DNA of 64,000 nt from Streptomyces sp. CMB-StM0423 (lineage in GTDB: Bacteria; Actinomycetota; Actinomycetes; Streptomycetales; Streptomycetaceae). The notes beneath the pieces were generated by a model. It was not told where the DNA came from. It searched no databases and was given only the letters and a program-made list of their open reading frames with translations. Positions 7,663 to 16,674 of the stretch are shown here, in pieces (within the stretch, counting starts at the first letter, position 1; every line of letters starts with the position of its first letter). The position numbers and the translations under genes are program-made. The DNA is taken from positions 868,001 to 932,000 of the forward strand of contig NZ_CP025407.1 in the NCBI RefSeq assembly GCF_002847285.1, given 5' to 3'.

Positions 7663-9210
7663 TCAGAGCAGGTTCCGGCGCTGGGTCCGTACGACCTCCT
7701 CCGCCTCCGCCGCCGTGGCCACCGCGGGTGGTGAGCCCGCCAGTGGCAGGCCGGCCGTCTCCGTCAGCAGCGACACGGAGACGATGCCGACGACGGCGAA
7801 GGTCATCGTGTAGTACGCCGCCGCCATCGGCGTGTCCAGGAGGTGCACCAGCCCCTCGATGACCGCGGGGGTGGTGCCGCCGAAGACCGCGACGGAGAGG
7901 TTGTAGCCGATGGCCAGCGAGCCGTAGCGGACTTCCGTGGGGAAGAGCGCCGGCAGCGTCGCCGACATGGTGCCCTGGAGGCAGATGAGGCTGCCGCCGA
8001 GCAGCAGCATGCCGCCGAAGACGGCGAGCACGGACCCCTGCCGTACCAGGACGTAGGCCGGCGCCGTCACCACGAGGAAGCCGACCATGCCGATCATCAG
8101 CAGCGGTTTGCGGCCGACCCGGTCGTTGGCGCGGCCGACGAGCGTGACCACGGAGATCATCGCGACCATCGTGGCGATGACGACGGCGAGCTGCTCGGCC
8201 CGCGGCCAGTCCAGGACCTCCGTGAGATACGTCGGCATGTACGTGAGCAGCATGTAGTTCGCCACGTTGTACGCCGCCACCAGCGCGATGCACAGCAGTA
8301 TCGTCTGCCGCTGCCCCGCCACGATCCGCCGCAGTTCACCCGGCGCCTGCTTCCCCTCGGCCTTCCCTCCCTCGGCCTTCCGGCCCAGGGCGGGCTCTGC
8401 CTCGCCCGTCACCTCCGCCACGGTGGCCCGGCCCGCCTCGGACTTCACGAAGGCGGGCGTCTCCTCCAGCCGCAGCCGCAGGTAGAGGCCGATCGCGCCG
8501 AGCGGGCCGCCGATGAGGAACGGGATCCGCCAGCCCCAGGAGGCCATGCCGTCCTCGCCGATGCCCGCGGTGAGCACGAGGACGAGCCCCGAGGCGCCGA
8601 TGTATCCGGCGAGGGTGCCCATCTCCAGGAAGCTGCCGTAGTAGCCGCGCCGTTTGTCGGGGGCGTACTCGGCGATGAAGGTCGCCGCGCCGCCGTACTC
8701 GCCGCCGGTGGAGAAGCCCTGCGTGAGCCGGGCGATGATGAGCAGCAGGGGCGCCCACAGGCCGATGGTGTCGTAGCTGGGGATGAGGCCGATGGAGAAG
8801 GTGGCCGACGCCATCAGGATCATCGTCAGCGCCAGCACCTGCTTGCGGCCGACCCGGTCGCCGAGCGGGCCGAAGAAGGCGCCGCCCAGCGGGCGTACGG
8901 CGAAGGAGACCGCGAAGGTCGCCAGCGACAGTATCGTGCGGGTGCCCTCGCTGGCACCGGAGTAGAAGACGTCGCCGAGCGTGACCGCGAGGTAGGCGTA
9001 GATGCCGTAGTCGAACCACTCCATGGCGTTGCCCAGCGCGGCGGCGCGCACCGCGCGCCGGATCTCGGGCTCCTCGGTGACGGTGATCTCGCTCAGCCGC
9101 CACCGGGGCCGCAGCTTGGCCTGCGCCACGCGGAAGAGCAGCGGGTGGCGTTTTCGGGCCGCGGGATCCCGGGCCGTGCTGCCGTCGTTGTCCTGGGCCT
9201 CTGCGTCCAT
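7663..9210 (-). CDS. MHS-family major facilitator (ProP-like metabolite:H+ symporter)
   Basis: Twelve-helix transporter of 515 residues. MHS marks are GNAMEWFDYGIYAYLA in helix 1, RPLGGAFFGPLGDRVGRKQVL in the helix 2-3 loop, RLTQGFSTGGEYGGAATFIAEYAP in helix 4-5, and the second-half DRVGRKP. These match proline/betaine ProP and related dicarboxylate or osmolyte importers. The central loop has a short repeated KAEGGKAEGK segment, a local expansion. The N-terminal cytoplasmic tail of about 60 residues is longer than usual. It is convergent with the DHFR-like gene, 24 bases apart. Substrate not determined; compatible solute or organic acid uptake is the usual role. Confidence 0.88.
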   Translation of the reverse strand: MDAEAQDNDGSTARDPAARKRHPLLFRVAQAKLRPRWRLSEITVTEEPEIRRAVRAAALGNAMEWFDYGIYAYLAVTLGDVFYSGASEGTRTILSLATFAVSFAVRPLGGAFFGPLGDRVGRKQVLALTMILMASATFSIGLIPSYDTIGLWAPLLLIIARLTQGFSTGGEYGGAATFIAEYAPDKRRGYYGSFLEMGTLAGYIGASGLVLVLTAGIGEDGMASWGWRIPFLIGGPLGAIGLYLRLRLEETPAFVKSEAGRATVAEVTGEAEPALGRKAEGGKAEGKQAPGELRRIVAGQRQTILLCIALVAAYNVANYMLLTYMPTYLTEVLDWPRAEQLAVVIATMVAMISVVTLVGRANDRVGRKPLLMIGMVGFLVVTAPAYVLVRQGSVLAVFGGMLLLGGSLICLQGTMSATLPALFPTEVRYGSLAIGYNLSVAVFGGTTPAVIEGLVHLLDTPMAAAYYTMTFAVVGIVSVSLLTETAGLPLAGSPPAVATAAEAEEVVRTQRRNLL

Positions 9211-9300
9211 GAGATCCGGGGTACCACGCCGCCCGCCGCCAACGTGGTCAACGCGCCGCCACAGCCGCCGGTTCGGCCGCTGGAGAGGGCCGGGGCGGGT

Positions 9301-10335
9301 TCAGTTCGCCAGGTTGATCTGTGGCAGGACCGCGTCGAGCCCGAGGCCCGGGTGCGGCCTGCGCTGTCCCGGTACGCGCGGCCCGTCGCCGGCCGGGGCC
9401 GTCCACCAGCTCACGCTGCCCTCCTCGACGGTGCGCAGCAGGATGCCCTCGCGGATCGCCCAGGGGCAGACGGTGACCACGTCGATGCTCATCAGCTTCA
9501 TGGCGGTGTGCGCGACCACCGCGCCGGCCAGCGACTGCCGGGCGCGGGCGGGCGAGATGCCGGGCAGCCGGGCGCGTTCCGCGGCGGGCAGCCCCCGCAG
9601 TTGCTTGACGGCGCGGCGGAGGTCCTCCTGCGCCATCGTGCGGGGGACGAACGGGCCGTGCCGGCCGGGTGCGGCGCCGCAGAGGCGGGCGAGCTGCTGC
9701 ATGGTGCGGGAGGTGACGACGGTGGTGCGGGGCGCCTCCCAGCGGATGCGCGCGGCCACGTCGCGCAGCCGGTGCCGCACGTGGCGGCGTACGGCCTTGA
9801 CCGCGGCGGGCGGCGGCGGGTCCTGTCTGGGGAAGAACTCGCGGGTCAGCCGGGCGGCGCCCAGCGGCAGCGCGATGGCGAAGTCGGGCAGCCTGCTGCG
9901 GCCGCAGGCGACCTCGAACGAGCCGCCGCCGATGTCGAGCACGGCCATGGGCCCGGCGCGCCAGCCCATCCACCGGCGGGCCGCCAGGAACGTCAGCTCG
10001 GCCTCCGTCTCGCCGGGCAGCAGTTGCAGGACCACGTCGGTGCGCTCGCGGACGGCGCGGACGATGTCGCGCGCGTTGGGGGCGTCGCGTACGACCGCGG
10101 TGGCGAAGGCGAACGGCTCCGCCACCCCCCAGCGCCTGGCCTCCTCACGCGCGGCGCCCACGGCGGCGGCCAGCTCCCCGACCGCCCGGTCGCCGAGCCG
10201 CCCGTCGGGGCCGGCGAGCTCCGCGAGGCGCAGTTGCCGCTTGGCCGTGTGCACGGGCAGCGGCACCTGGCCGTCCGCGTCCGCGACCACCAGGCGCACC
10301 GTGTGGGATCCCGCATCGATCACGCCGACTCTCAT
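9301..10335 (-). CDS. Ppx/GppA-type exopolyphosphatase
   Basis: Sugar-kinase/actin-fold phosphatase of 344 residues acting on polyphosphate or (p)ppGpp. The phosphate-1 motif is VGVIDAGSHTVRLVV at residues 3-17; the phosphate-2 motif is VLDIGGGSFEVACG near 137; PGETEAELTF carries the catalytic Glu; and the C-terminal part has VVTSRTMQQLARL and CPWAIREGILL. Length equals the short actinobacterial Ppx1 form lacking the HD-like domain. Ends with TGA at 9301; the tail after the IREG motif is Pro/Gly rich. Gene stands alone on the minus strand, upstream of the MHS transporter with 90 bases between. Confidence 0.9.
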   Translation of the reverse strand: MRVGVIDAGSHTVRLVVADADGQVPLPVHTAKRQLRLAELAGPDGRLGDRAVGELAAAVGAAREEARRWGVAEPFAFATAVVRDAPNARDIVRAVRERTDVVLQLLPGETEAELTFLAARRWMGWRAGPMAVLDIGGGSFEVACGRSRLPDFAIALPLGAARLTREFFPRQDPPPPAAVKAVRRHVRHRLRDVAARIRWEAPRTTVVTSRTMQQLARLCGAAPGRHGPFVPRTMAQEDLRRAVKQLRGLPAAERARLPGISPARARQSLAGAVVAHTAMKLMSIDVVTVCPWAIREGILLRTVEEGSVSWWTAPAGDGPRVPGQRRPHPGLGLDAVLPQINLAN

Positions 10336-10416
10336 TCGGCCTCACGTACCCCATTCGGCGGCATTTTAGACATCCCTCCTCTTCCGACCCGGGTGTCCCC
10401 GGGCTCGCGTACGCGC

Positions 10417-10989
10417 TCAGCGCAGGTCGAGCCGCATCAGGATCCGGGGGTGTCCGGCCAGCACCGACGTCGTGTCGGCCGCGTGGGTGAAGCCGGCGCG
10501 CTCGAAGTTCTTCCTCAGCCCGGCGTAGGCCATCGTCAGGTCGACCCGGGCGGTCCCGTTGTCCAGCGGGTACGCCTCGGCCACCGGGGCGCCGTGGGCG
10601 CGGGCGAAGTCGACCGCGCCGGCGATGAGGGCGTGCGAGATTCCCTTCTTGCGGTGGCCGGGGCGTACCCGTACGCACCACAGCGCCCACACCGGCAGGT
10701 CGTCGAGGTGGGGGATCTTGCGGTTGCGCGCGAAGGTCGTCTCCGCCCGCGGCGCCACCGCCGCCCACCCCACCGGCTCGTCCCCGTCGTAGGCGAGCAC
10801 CCCGGGCGCCGGCTCGGCGGCGCACAGCCCGGCGGCGTACTCGCCGCGGGCGGGCCCGCGCAGCTCCTGGTTGAGCCGGGAGGGAATCCGGTAGCTCAGG
10901 CACCAGCAGACGCTGGCGTCCGGGGACTTCGGCCCGAGCACGGCCCGGACGTCCTCGAAGACCGAGGCGGGGCGGACATCGATGCTCAT
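10417..10989 (-). CDS. GNAT-family N-acetyltransferase
   Basis: Protein of 190 residues with the GNAT core: strand and acceptor region EPVGWAAVAPRAE, then LWCVRVRPGHRKKGISHALIAGAVDFARAHG, where RxxGIS is the acetyl-CoA pyrophosphate loop (Q/RxxGxG/A with S in the last place). Followed by LRKNFERAGF in the last strand. An N-terminal CWCLSYRIP segment is typical of a Streptomyces subgroup annotated only as GNAT. Substrate unknown. Neighbours are a Ppx phosphatase downstream and a HhH glycosylase-like gene upstream, both same strand but with separate spacing. Confidence 0.85.
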   Translation of the reverse strand: MSIDVRPASVFEDVRAVLGPKSPDASVCWCLSYRIPSRLNQELRGPARGEYAAGLCAAEPAPGVLAYDGDEPVGWAAVAPRAETTFARNRKIPHLDDLPVWALWCVRVRPGHRKKGISHALIAGAVDFARAHGAPVAEAYPLDNGTARVDLTMAYAGLRKNFERAGFTHAADTTSVLAGHPRILMRLDLR

Positions 10990-11046
10990 GCCACCGAGGA
11001 TGCCATGCGGGGGCCGCCCGCCCGGGCGGCCCGGTACCGCCCGCCC

Positions 11047-11700
11047 TCACGCGTGCGTAAGCTCCCTGACCTGCTGCGCCGCGCCCTTGTCCAGCGCGCA
11101 GTGCACCAGCGCCGCCGTGAACCGCGGGAGCTGCGGCTCCCCGACGAGCCGGGCGAGCCGGGAGGGGTCCTCCGGCAGGCCCACCTTGCCGGCGCCCTGC
11201 ACGACCTTGGCGTCGATGTACGGCGCGGCCTCCGGCCAGACGCCCTGGGCCTCGCGCAGGAAGATCGCCGCGCCCGCAGGGCCGAGGCCCGGGAATTGCT
11301 GGAGCAGGCTGCCCATCCGGGCGGTGTCGCCGTCCGCCTCGCGGCGCAGGCCGCGCAGGTCGCCGCCGTAGGTGTCCAGCAGCAGCCGGGCACCGTCGCC
11401 GAGCTGGGTCGCGGTGCTCTCGTCGTAGCGCCGGTAGCCGCCCTCGCCGAGGACGATGACCCGCCGCCGCCAGGTGGCGTCGGCCATCTGCTGCGGGCTG
11501 CCCATCCCGGCGTGGAACAGCGCGCGGGCGGCGCTGACGGCGACGCCCGCCCGGATCCGGGCACTGAGCAGGCTGGAGAGCACGAGCAGCCGGTAGAGGG
11601 GCTGCGGGGTGTTGCGGAGCCGGATACCCGCGTCCTCGGCGTACGTGGTCCCGTAGCCGTCCAGGAGGGCGTGCACCGTACGTTGCTGGTTCTGGGTCAC
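11047..11700 (-). CDS. HhH-GPD superfamily endonuclease III-like protein
   Basis: Base-excision repair glycosylase-like protein of 217 residues. The helix-hairpin-helix is LLQQFPGLGPAGAAIFLREAQ and the general acid-base Asp follows in PYIDAKV (the LPVDTHV place in Nth). The four-Cys iron-sulfur loop of classic endonuclease III is missing, as in many actinobacterial relatives. The N-terminal RLLVLSSLLSARIRAGVAVSAARAL corresponds to the ILSQQT-type helix but lacks the Lys nucleophile in the usual place, so lyase activity is doubtful. GTG at 11700 has GGAGG upstream. Function in DNA repair is inferred from the fold. Confidence 0.82.
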   Translation of the reverse strand: MTQNQQRTVHALLDGYGTTYAEDAGIRLRNTPQPLYRLLVLSSLLSARIRAGVAVSAARALFHAGMGSPQQMADATWRRRVIVLGEGGYRRYDESTATQLGDGARLLLDTYGGDLRGLRREADGDTARMGSLLQQFPGLGPAGAAIFLREAQGVWPEAAPYIDAKVVQGAGKVGLPEDPSRLARLVGEPQLPRFTAALVHCALDKGAAQQVRELTHA

Positions 11701-11918
11701 CGTTCCGTCCTCCGGACTCCCCCGGTACCGCCGGCCGGGCGAGCCGCGGGACGCGGCGGCCCTCTGCAGGCAACTGTGCCATCGCGGCGCCGGGGCCGCA
11801 GGCCGGGCGGCTGCCGGCGGGCGGCCGATCTTGCGGGTGCCTCCGGGGTGTGCGACCGTGCGTGGCGCGCGTAGCCGAGCGGGTACGCGACGTGCGTACC
11901 CGAGAGAGGTGGCCGCCC

Positions 11919-12743
11919 GTGAAGTTCGGGGTGTCGACGTTCCTGACCGACGAGGGCATCGCGCCCGCGGTGCTCGGGCGGGCACTGGAGGAGCGCGGCT
12001 TCGACGCGCTGTTCGTCGCCGAGCACACCCACATCCCGGTCGACCGGCGCTCGCCCCTGCCGGCCGGCGGCGAGCTGCCGCGGAAGTACTACCGCACGCT
12101 CGATCCGTTCGTGGCCCTGGCGGCGGTGGCCCCGGTCACCAGGGACCTGCTACTGGGCACCGGCATCGCGCTGGTCGTGGAGCGGGACCCGATCGTCACC
12201 GCGAAGGAGGTCGCCACGCTCGACCTGGTCTCGGGCGGCCGGGTGGCCTTCGGCGTCGGCGCGGGCTGGAACCGCGAGGAGATGCGCAACCACGGCACGG
12301 AGCCGCGCACCCGCGGGCGGCTGCTGGACGAGCGGATGCGCGCGATGATCGCGCTGTGGACGCAGGACGAGGCGGAGTTCCACGGCGAGTTCGTCGACTT
12401 CGACCCGGTGTTCTGCTGGCCGAAGCCGGTACAGCGGCCGTATCCGCCGGTCTACGTGGGCGGGGGCGGCGAGCCGGCCTTCGAGCGGGTCGCCGCGTAC
12501 GGCGCGACGTGGCTGCCGAGCCGGGTGCCGGCCGGGGAACTGGGCGGGCGGATGCGGCGGCTGCGGGAGGTGGCGGGCGACGCGCCGGTGGTGCCGTACT
12601 CCGCGTCGCACGAGCAGGCGGCCCTGGAGACGTACGCGGAGCTGGGTCTTGAGCGGGTGCTGCTGGACCTGCCGACGCTGCCGGAGGCGGAGTCGCTGCG
12701 GGCGCTGGACGAGCTGGCGGCGGCGGCCGCGGCGTACCGCTGA
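11919..12743 (+). CDS. LLM-class F420-dependent oxidoreductase
   Basis: Luciferase-like TIM-barrel oxidoreductase of 274 residues. Start VKFGVSTFLTDEGI, then ERGFDALFVAEHTHIPV, TLDPFVALAAVAPVT and LVSGGRVAFGVGAGWNREEMRNHG give the F420/FMN binding fold, closest in pattern to the TIGR03619 group used by actinomycetes with cofactor F420. I placed the start at GTG 11919 with GAGAGAGG upstream; longer frames from 11850 lack support. Divergent from the glycosylase gene and convergent with the FUSC-type gene. Substrate unknown. Confidence 0.88.
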   Translation: MKFGVSTFLTDEGIAPAVLGRALEERGFDALFVAEHTHIPVDRRSPLPAGGELPRKYYRTLDPFVALAAVAPVTRDLLLGTGIALVVERDPIVTAKEVATLDLVSGGRVAFGVGAGWNREEMRNHGTEPRTRGRLLDERMRAMIALWTQDEAEFHGEFVDFDPVFCWPKPVQRPYPPVYVGGGGEPAFERVAAYGATWLPSRVPAGELGGRMRRLREVAGDAPVVPYSASHEQAALETYAELGLERVLLDLPTLPEAESLRALDELAAAAAAYR

Positions 12744-12791
12744 CGCGGGCGCCACGGCCCCGAGCGGCTGCCGGGCGGCACGGCCGCGGGG

Positions 12792-13934
12792 TCAGCGGGT
12801 GAGCCAGGCGCCGAGGCGGGAGAGCCGGGGGATGTGCTCGCGGTAGTCGCGGCTGCTGCGGTCGAGTGCCTCCAGCAGGCGGGCGGAACGGTGCTCGGTG
12901 TCGAGTTCGTCGAGGATCCGGTTGACGTCGGCGAGGAGCGCGCCGTACAGGAACCAGTTCTCCTCGTCGCGCCCCACGGTCTCCAGGAGCAGCGACTCCA
13001 CCCGGTCCCGTACGGCACGGGCCGCGGCAAGGTCCGCCTCCAGCCGGCCGGCCGCGGTCTCGGCGCTCTCGGAGACCTCGGTCGCGACCAGTTGGGCGAA
13101 GCTCACCAGCGCGTCGCCGAGGTAGCCGAAGAGGTCCTGCAGCGCCGCGCCCGCGTCGCGCGGGAACAGCGGCTCCCCCTTCCGCCGGGCCTGCGCGAGG
13201 TCCGACAGGCTCCGGGTGAGGACGCGCAGCACCACCGCGCAGATCTCCAGCGTGTCGAGACCGGTGCGCAGGACCACCCGGTGCATCAGGCCCTCGCTCA
13301 CCCGGGGGTTGAGCCGCAGGCTGTCCTCTGCGCGGCGCAGCGAGGTGTCGACCTCGCCGACGAACTCGTCCAGCTCGCGCGCCGCGTGCAGCCGGTCGGC
13401 GGCGACCGACGGCGGGGTGACCTCGGTGAGCTGCTCCGTGCTGCGCAGCAGCAGGCGGCGTATGCGGCGGGCCAGATCCTCGATGGCGTCGCCGGCGCTC
13501 TCCACCCACACCGGGGGCGCCAGCACCAGGTTGAATGTGAGGCCCACGACGGCGCCGGTGAGGGTCTCCAGAATCCGGGTGAACGCCGTGTCCCCCACAT
13601 GGGCTACGCCGAGGACGAGCATCGCGCTGATCGCGACCTCGGGCACGAACTCGTCCACCCGCACGATGCGCCCGGCGATCAGCGAGCTGAGGATGATCAG
13701 CCCGAGGCTCCACCAGCTCAGCCCGACCAGCGCGCTGAACCCGCTGGCGATCAGCACCCCGACCACGACGGCGGTGACCCGCCGGACGCCGGTGGTGAGG
13801 GTGGCGTAGAAGGTCACCTGGACGACGAGCAGCGCGGTCAGCGGCGCCGTGAGCGGCTTGCGGCCGTCGGTGAGCTGGAGGGCGACCACGTACGCGATGG
13901 TGGCGGCCATGGCGGCGCGCACCGTCTGCGCCAC
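12792..13934 (-). CDS. FUSC/aromatic acid exporter-type membrane protein
   Basis: Protein of at least 380 residues with about six N-terminal transmembrane segments (AAMAATIAYVVALQL, PLTALLVVQVTFYATL, VTAVVVGVLIASGFSALV, LGLIILSSLIAGRIV, ISAMLVLGVAHV, LETLTGAVVGLTFNLVLAPP) and a long soluble helical C-terminal half, the layout of half-size ArAE/FUSC exporters. GTG 13934 is the annotated start, but the frame is open further: a CTG at 14012 sits just after GGGAGGAG and would add 26 residues (LKSYTADALNGRPRLAGLVE), which look coding. The real start may therefore be the CTG. Role in export of aromatic acids is inferred. Confidence 0.75.
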   Translation of the reverse strand: MAQTVRAAMAATIAYVVALQLTDGRKPLTAPLTALLVVQVTFYATLTTGVRRVTAVVVGVLIASGFSALVGLSWWSLGLIILSSLIAGRIVRVDEFVPEVAISAMLVLGVAHVGDTAFTRILETLTGAVVGLTFNLVLAPPVWVESAGDAIEDLARRIRRLLLRSTEQLTEVTPPSVAADRLHAARELDEFVGEVDTSLRRAEDSLRLNPRVSEGLMHRVVLRTGLDTLEICAVVLRVLTRSLSDLAQARRKGEPLFPRDAGAALQDLFGYLGDALVSFAQLVATEVSESAETAAGRLEADLAAARAVRDRVESLLLETVGRDEENWFLYGALLADVNRILDELDTEHRSARLLEALDRSSRDYREHIPRLSRLGAWLTR

Positions 13935-14120
13935 GGCGGGCGCGCGGAGCCGCTCGACGAGTCCGGCCAGGCGCGGGCGCCCGTTGAGGGCGTCGGCGGT
14001 GTACGACTTCAGCGCTCCTCCCGGTGGCGTCGCGCGCTGCGGGCGCCGCGGCGGTCCGCCGCGGCGCCGGTGATCAAGGCCAAGGTCTCACAGAGAGCGC
14101 CCCGGCCCGGCGCGCGAAGC

Positions 14121-14153
14121 CACCCCCTCGGGTCCGCGTAGGCCGAGGGGGTG
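14121..14153 (-). terminator. Hairpin downstream of the glucuronoyl esterase
   Basis: Perfect 11-bp stem CACCCCCTCGG / CCGAGGGGGTG with an 11-base loop, starting 23 bases after the TGA of the CE15 gene at 14176. Confidence 0.75.
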
Positions 14154-14175
14154 GCGTGGGGGGGGCCGGCGGGGG

Positions 14176-15456
14176 TCAGCCGCCGTCGGTGAGGACCGGG
14201 GTCTGCCAGGTGCGCCACTCGGCGAGGTTGCCCGGCTTCTTCGGCGAGATCCGGAAGACGCCGGGGGCGCTGCCCGTACCGCGCAGGAACGTCGCGATGC
14301 TCTGCTGCAGCGGCCCGCGCCACTCGGCCCGGGAGGCGCAGTGGGTGCCGTCCTGCACATCGGACCAGTAGCTGATGTTCCGGCCCGCGCCGAGCGCCTT
14401 GTAGACCTCCGCCCCGCCGAGCGCCGCCACGCTGCCGGACCGCGCGCCGAGCCAGTCGACGTGCGGGTTCTCCATGAGGAAGAGCCCGCGGGGCGCGATC
14501 ATGCCGACCATCTCGTGGGTGTCCACGGGCAGTTGTGCCGGGTTGCCGGTGTACGCGCCGAAGGCGTCGCCCAGCCACGGCTGCTCCGAGTACCCGCTGC
14601 TCAGCGGCTGCGCGCCGGTCTCCCGCGGCACGCTGCGGAGGGCGGGCGCGCCCGCGGTGCCCGACTCGATGGGCATGGTCAGCGCGATGCGCTGGTCGAA
14701 CGCGCCGGCCACGAAGGCGCCCTTGCCGAACCGGGAGCAGCCGGTGACGCCGGTCGATCCCGCCCGCAGCACGCTGCCGTCGGACTGCTCGATGACGTCG
14801 ATGATCCGGCTCACGCCCCAGGCCCAGGCCATGAGGAGCCCGGTGCTGCTGGAGGAGCCGTAGACGCTGTAGAACGCGCCCTGCTTGTTGCTGCGCGGGG
14901 TGCCCTCCCGGCCCACGGCGTACGGGTCGAAGTTGACGACGGCGGCGCCGGCGGCCTTGATGGCGGCGGTGTCCGCGCCGAAGCCGCCGTAGACGACGAC
15001 CGAGGGGAACGGGCCGGTGCCGCTCGGCAGGTCGACGCGGGCGGAGAAGCTCGCGCTGCGGCCCTGGTCGGAGACGTTCACGGTGATCCCGGTCCGCGAC
15101 ACGCTGCCGGTGACGCTCGCGGGCCTGGCCGGCTTCTGGCCGTAGACGGTGCGCTCGGCCAGCTCCCTGATCTCGGCCCGGCGGCAGCGCCAGTCGGCGC
15201 CTGAGGTGACCCGGGTGCCGTCCAGCTTCGTGAAGGGGTCGGGCAGCAGGGCGTTCGCCTGGGTGGGCGGGCTGGGGACGGGGCAGTCGGCGCCGTCGTC
15301 CTCGACCCCGGGCGCCGCCTGGGCGACGGTCCCGATGCGGTCGGCGGCGGCCCCCGGCCGGGCGTCGAGGGTGCCGGCGAACATCGCCGCGGCGGCCACG
15401 ACGGCGGCGGCCGCCCACGCGAGTGGTCGGGTCCTGGGGAGCGGGTGGAAGCGCAT
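14176..15456 (-). CDS. Secreted CE15 glucuronoyl methylesterase
   Basis: Serine esterase that cuts the ester bond between lignin alcohols and 4-O-methyl-glucuronic acid of xylan. The ATG at 15456 follows TTGGAGG by seven bases. Residues 1-45 form a signal peptide (RFHPLPRTRP then a long Ala/Val core). The catalytic domain has the CE15 nucleophile motif GCSRFGKG at about residue 240, the acid region MPIESGTAG near 261, and the catalytic His in DGTHCAS near 370. VVVYGGFGAD is the oxyanion strand region. Length 426 fits a single-domain bacterial CE15. A perfect CebR-type palindrome lies 22 bases upstream of the start, so cellobiose-linked induction with the LPMO at 6217 is likely. Confidence 0.9.
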   Translation of the reverse strand: MRFHPLPRTRPLAWAAAAVVAAAAMFAGTLDARPGAAADRIGTVAQAAPGVEDDGADCPVPSPPTQANALLPDPFTKLDGTRVTSGADWRCRRAEIRELAERTVYGQKPARPASVTGSVSRTGITVNVSDQGRSASFSARVDLPSGTGPFPSVVVYGGFGADTAAIKAAGAAVVNFDPYAVGREGTPRSNKQGAFYSVYGSSSSTGLLMAWAWGVSRIIDVIEQSDGSVLRAGSTGVTGCSRFGKGAFVAGAFDQRIALTMPIESGTAGAPALRSVPRETGAQPLSSGYSEQPWLGDAFGAYTGNPAQLPVDTHEMVGMIAPRGLFLMENPHVDWLGARSGSVAALGGAEVYKALGAGRNISYWSDVQDGTHCASRAEWRGPLQQSIATFLRGTGSAPGVFRISPKKPGNLAEWRTWQTPVLTDGG

Positions 15457-15477
15457 GGGGGGACCTCCAAGCCAGAG

Positions 15478-15491
15478 TGGGAGCGCTCCCA
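15478..15491. promoter_or_regulatory. CebR-type operator TGGGAGCGCTCCCA
   Basis: Perfect 14-bp palindrome, identical to that at 6934-6947. Located 22 bases upstream of the CE15 start codon, so bound repressor would cover the transcription start region. Confidence 0.9.
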
Positions 15492-15575
15492 TACGGTAGG
15501 AAGGGGTCCGCGGCGCGACAACAGTGGTTTCCAGCCACTTTCGCGATCGCATCCGAAACTTTCGCTACGGGAAGA

Positions 15576-16475
15576 TCAGCCGCCGATCACCGCGCTCGAC
15601 GGCACCCGGTCCGCCGGCACCGAGAACACCGCGACGTAGGGCTGCGGATCCCGGCACGCACCGCCCGCCGGCACCGGCCGCAGCCGCCGCGACGTGATCT
15701 CCAGCACCAGGTCGTCGCCGCACCCCCGCCCCGCGAAGGCGAAGCGCCGCGCAGGACCCGGCAGCTCCGAGTCGTACAGGCTCCCCAGCTCGCTCTCCAG
15801 CGCCGCGGTCGCCGCCGGCGGCAGCGGGCGTACGAAGGCGTCGAACTGGTCAGGCTGGCTGACCTCCGCCGCCCGCGGCGCGCGCCCCGCCGCGCCGTCG
15901 TCGAGCGGCGCGTAGGCGAGGAGTTCCGCCGGTCCCGGCGGGCCCGGCGGGGCGCCGCCGATCCTCGGGTCCGCGCCGACGTCCTTCTCCGGGACGGCGA
16001 AGACCGCGAGCACGTCCCACGGGCTGTCGCACGTCTCGTGCGTCTTCGTACCGGTCAGCCGCGCCGCGTAGCCGGTGTTCTCGTCGTACGTCAGCACCGC
16101 GCCCCCGGCGCTGGTGCAGCCGCTGCTCCAGCCCGTGGCGACCAGCGCCTCGGCGCCCAGGTCGCGGGCGAGCAGCTTCTCCCGCAGCGTGCCGCCGACG
16201 CTCTCCTGCGGATACCAGCCGGCGAACGCCCGCACGTCCGCCGGCGTCCGCAGCAGCGCGCGGACCGCCGCGAGCCCGTGCCCCTGCTCGAAGTGCACGG
16301 CCTCCGCCCCGGGCACCACCGTGCCGTCGGCGCCGTCGGGGCCGGAGACGCGTGCGCCGTCCGGGCCCGTCACCGCCCACCACACGCCACCCGCGAGCAG
16401 CGTGCCCACGACGATCGCCGCCGTGATCAACCACCCGCCGCTGCGCGGCCGTACACCTGCCGGATCCCCCGTCAT
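15576..16475 (-). CDS. Membrane-anchored exported protein of unknown function
   Basis: Protein of 299 residues: short cytoplasmic N-terminus, one membrane segment (WLITAAIVVGTLLAGGVWWAV, residues about 15-34), then an extracellular domain with paired Cys (SGCTSAGG, HETCDSPWD, GRGCGDD, GACRDPQ) that probably form disulfides. ATG at 16475 has GAGGGGGGA before it. No family recognised. Conserved-looking pieces are VRAFAGWYPQESVGGTLREKLLARDLGAEALV and VLAVFAVPEKDV. Neighbours, CE15 esterase upstream in orientation and TerB divergent, give no clue. Confidence 0.72.
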   Translation of the reverse strand: MTGDPAGVRPRSGGWLITAAIVVGTLLAGGVWWAVTGPDGARVSGPDGADGTVVPGAEAVHFEQGHGLAAVRALLRTPADVRAFAGWYPQESVGGTLREKLLARDLGAEALVATGWSSGCTSAGGAVLTYDENTGYAARLTGTKTHETCDSPWDVLAVFAVPEKDVGADPRIGGAPPGPPGPAELLAYAPLDDGAAGRAPRAAEVSQPDQFDAFVRPLPPAATAALESELGSLYDSELPGPARRFAFAGRGCGDDLVLEITSRRLRPVPAGGACRDPQPYVAVFSVPADRVPSSAVIGG

Positions 16476-16674
16476 GCCGTCCCCCCTCGTTCCCTCGTAC
16501 GCCTCTCCGACGGCGCCCCGCCCCGCGCGGTTCCCCGGTTCCCCCGGGCGGGTATATGCGGAACCTCCGCGTCCTGCGGAGGCGTTGAGAGACTGACCGC
16601 GGCACCGCGGTCTTCGGTACGACGACCGGAACCGACGAGCCGGGCGCACGCCCGCAACCCGAGGTGGCATTTCA

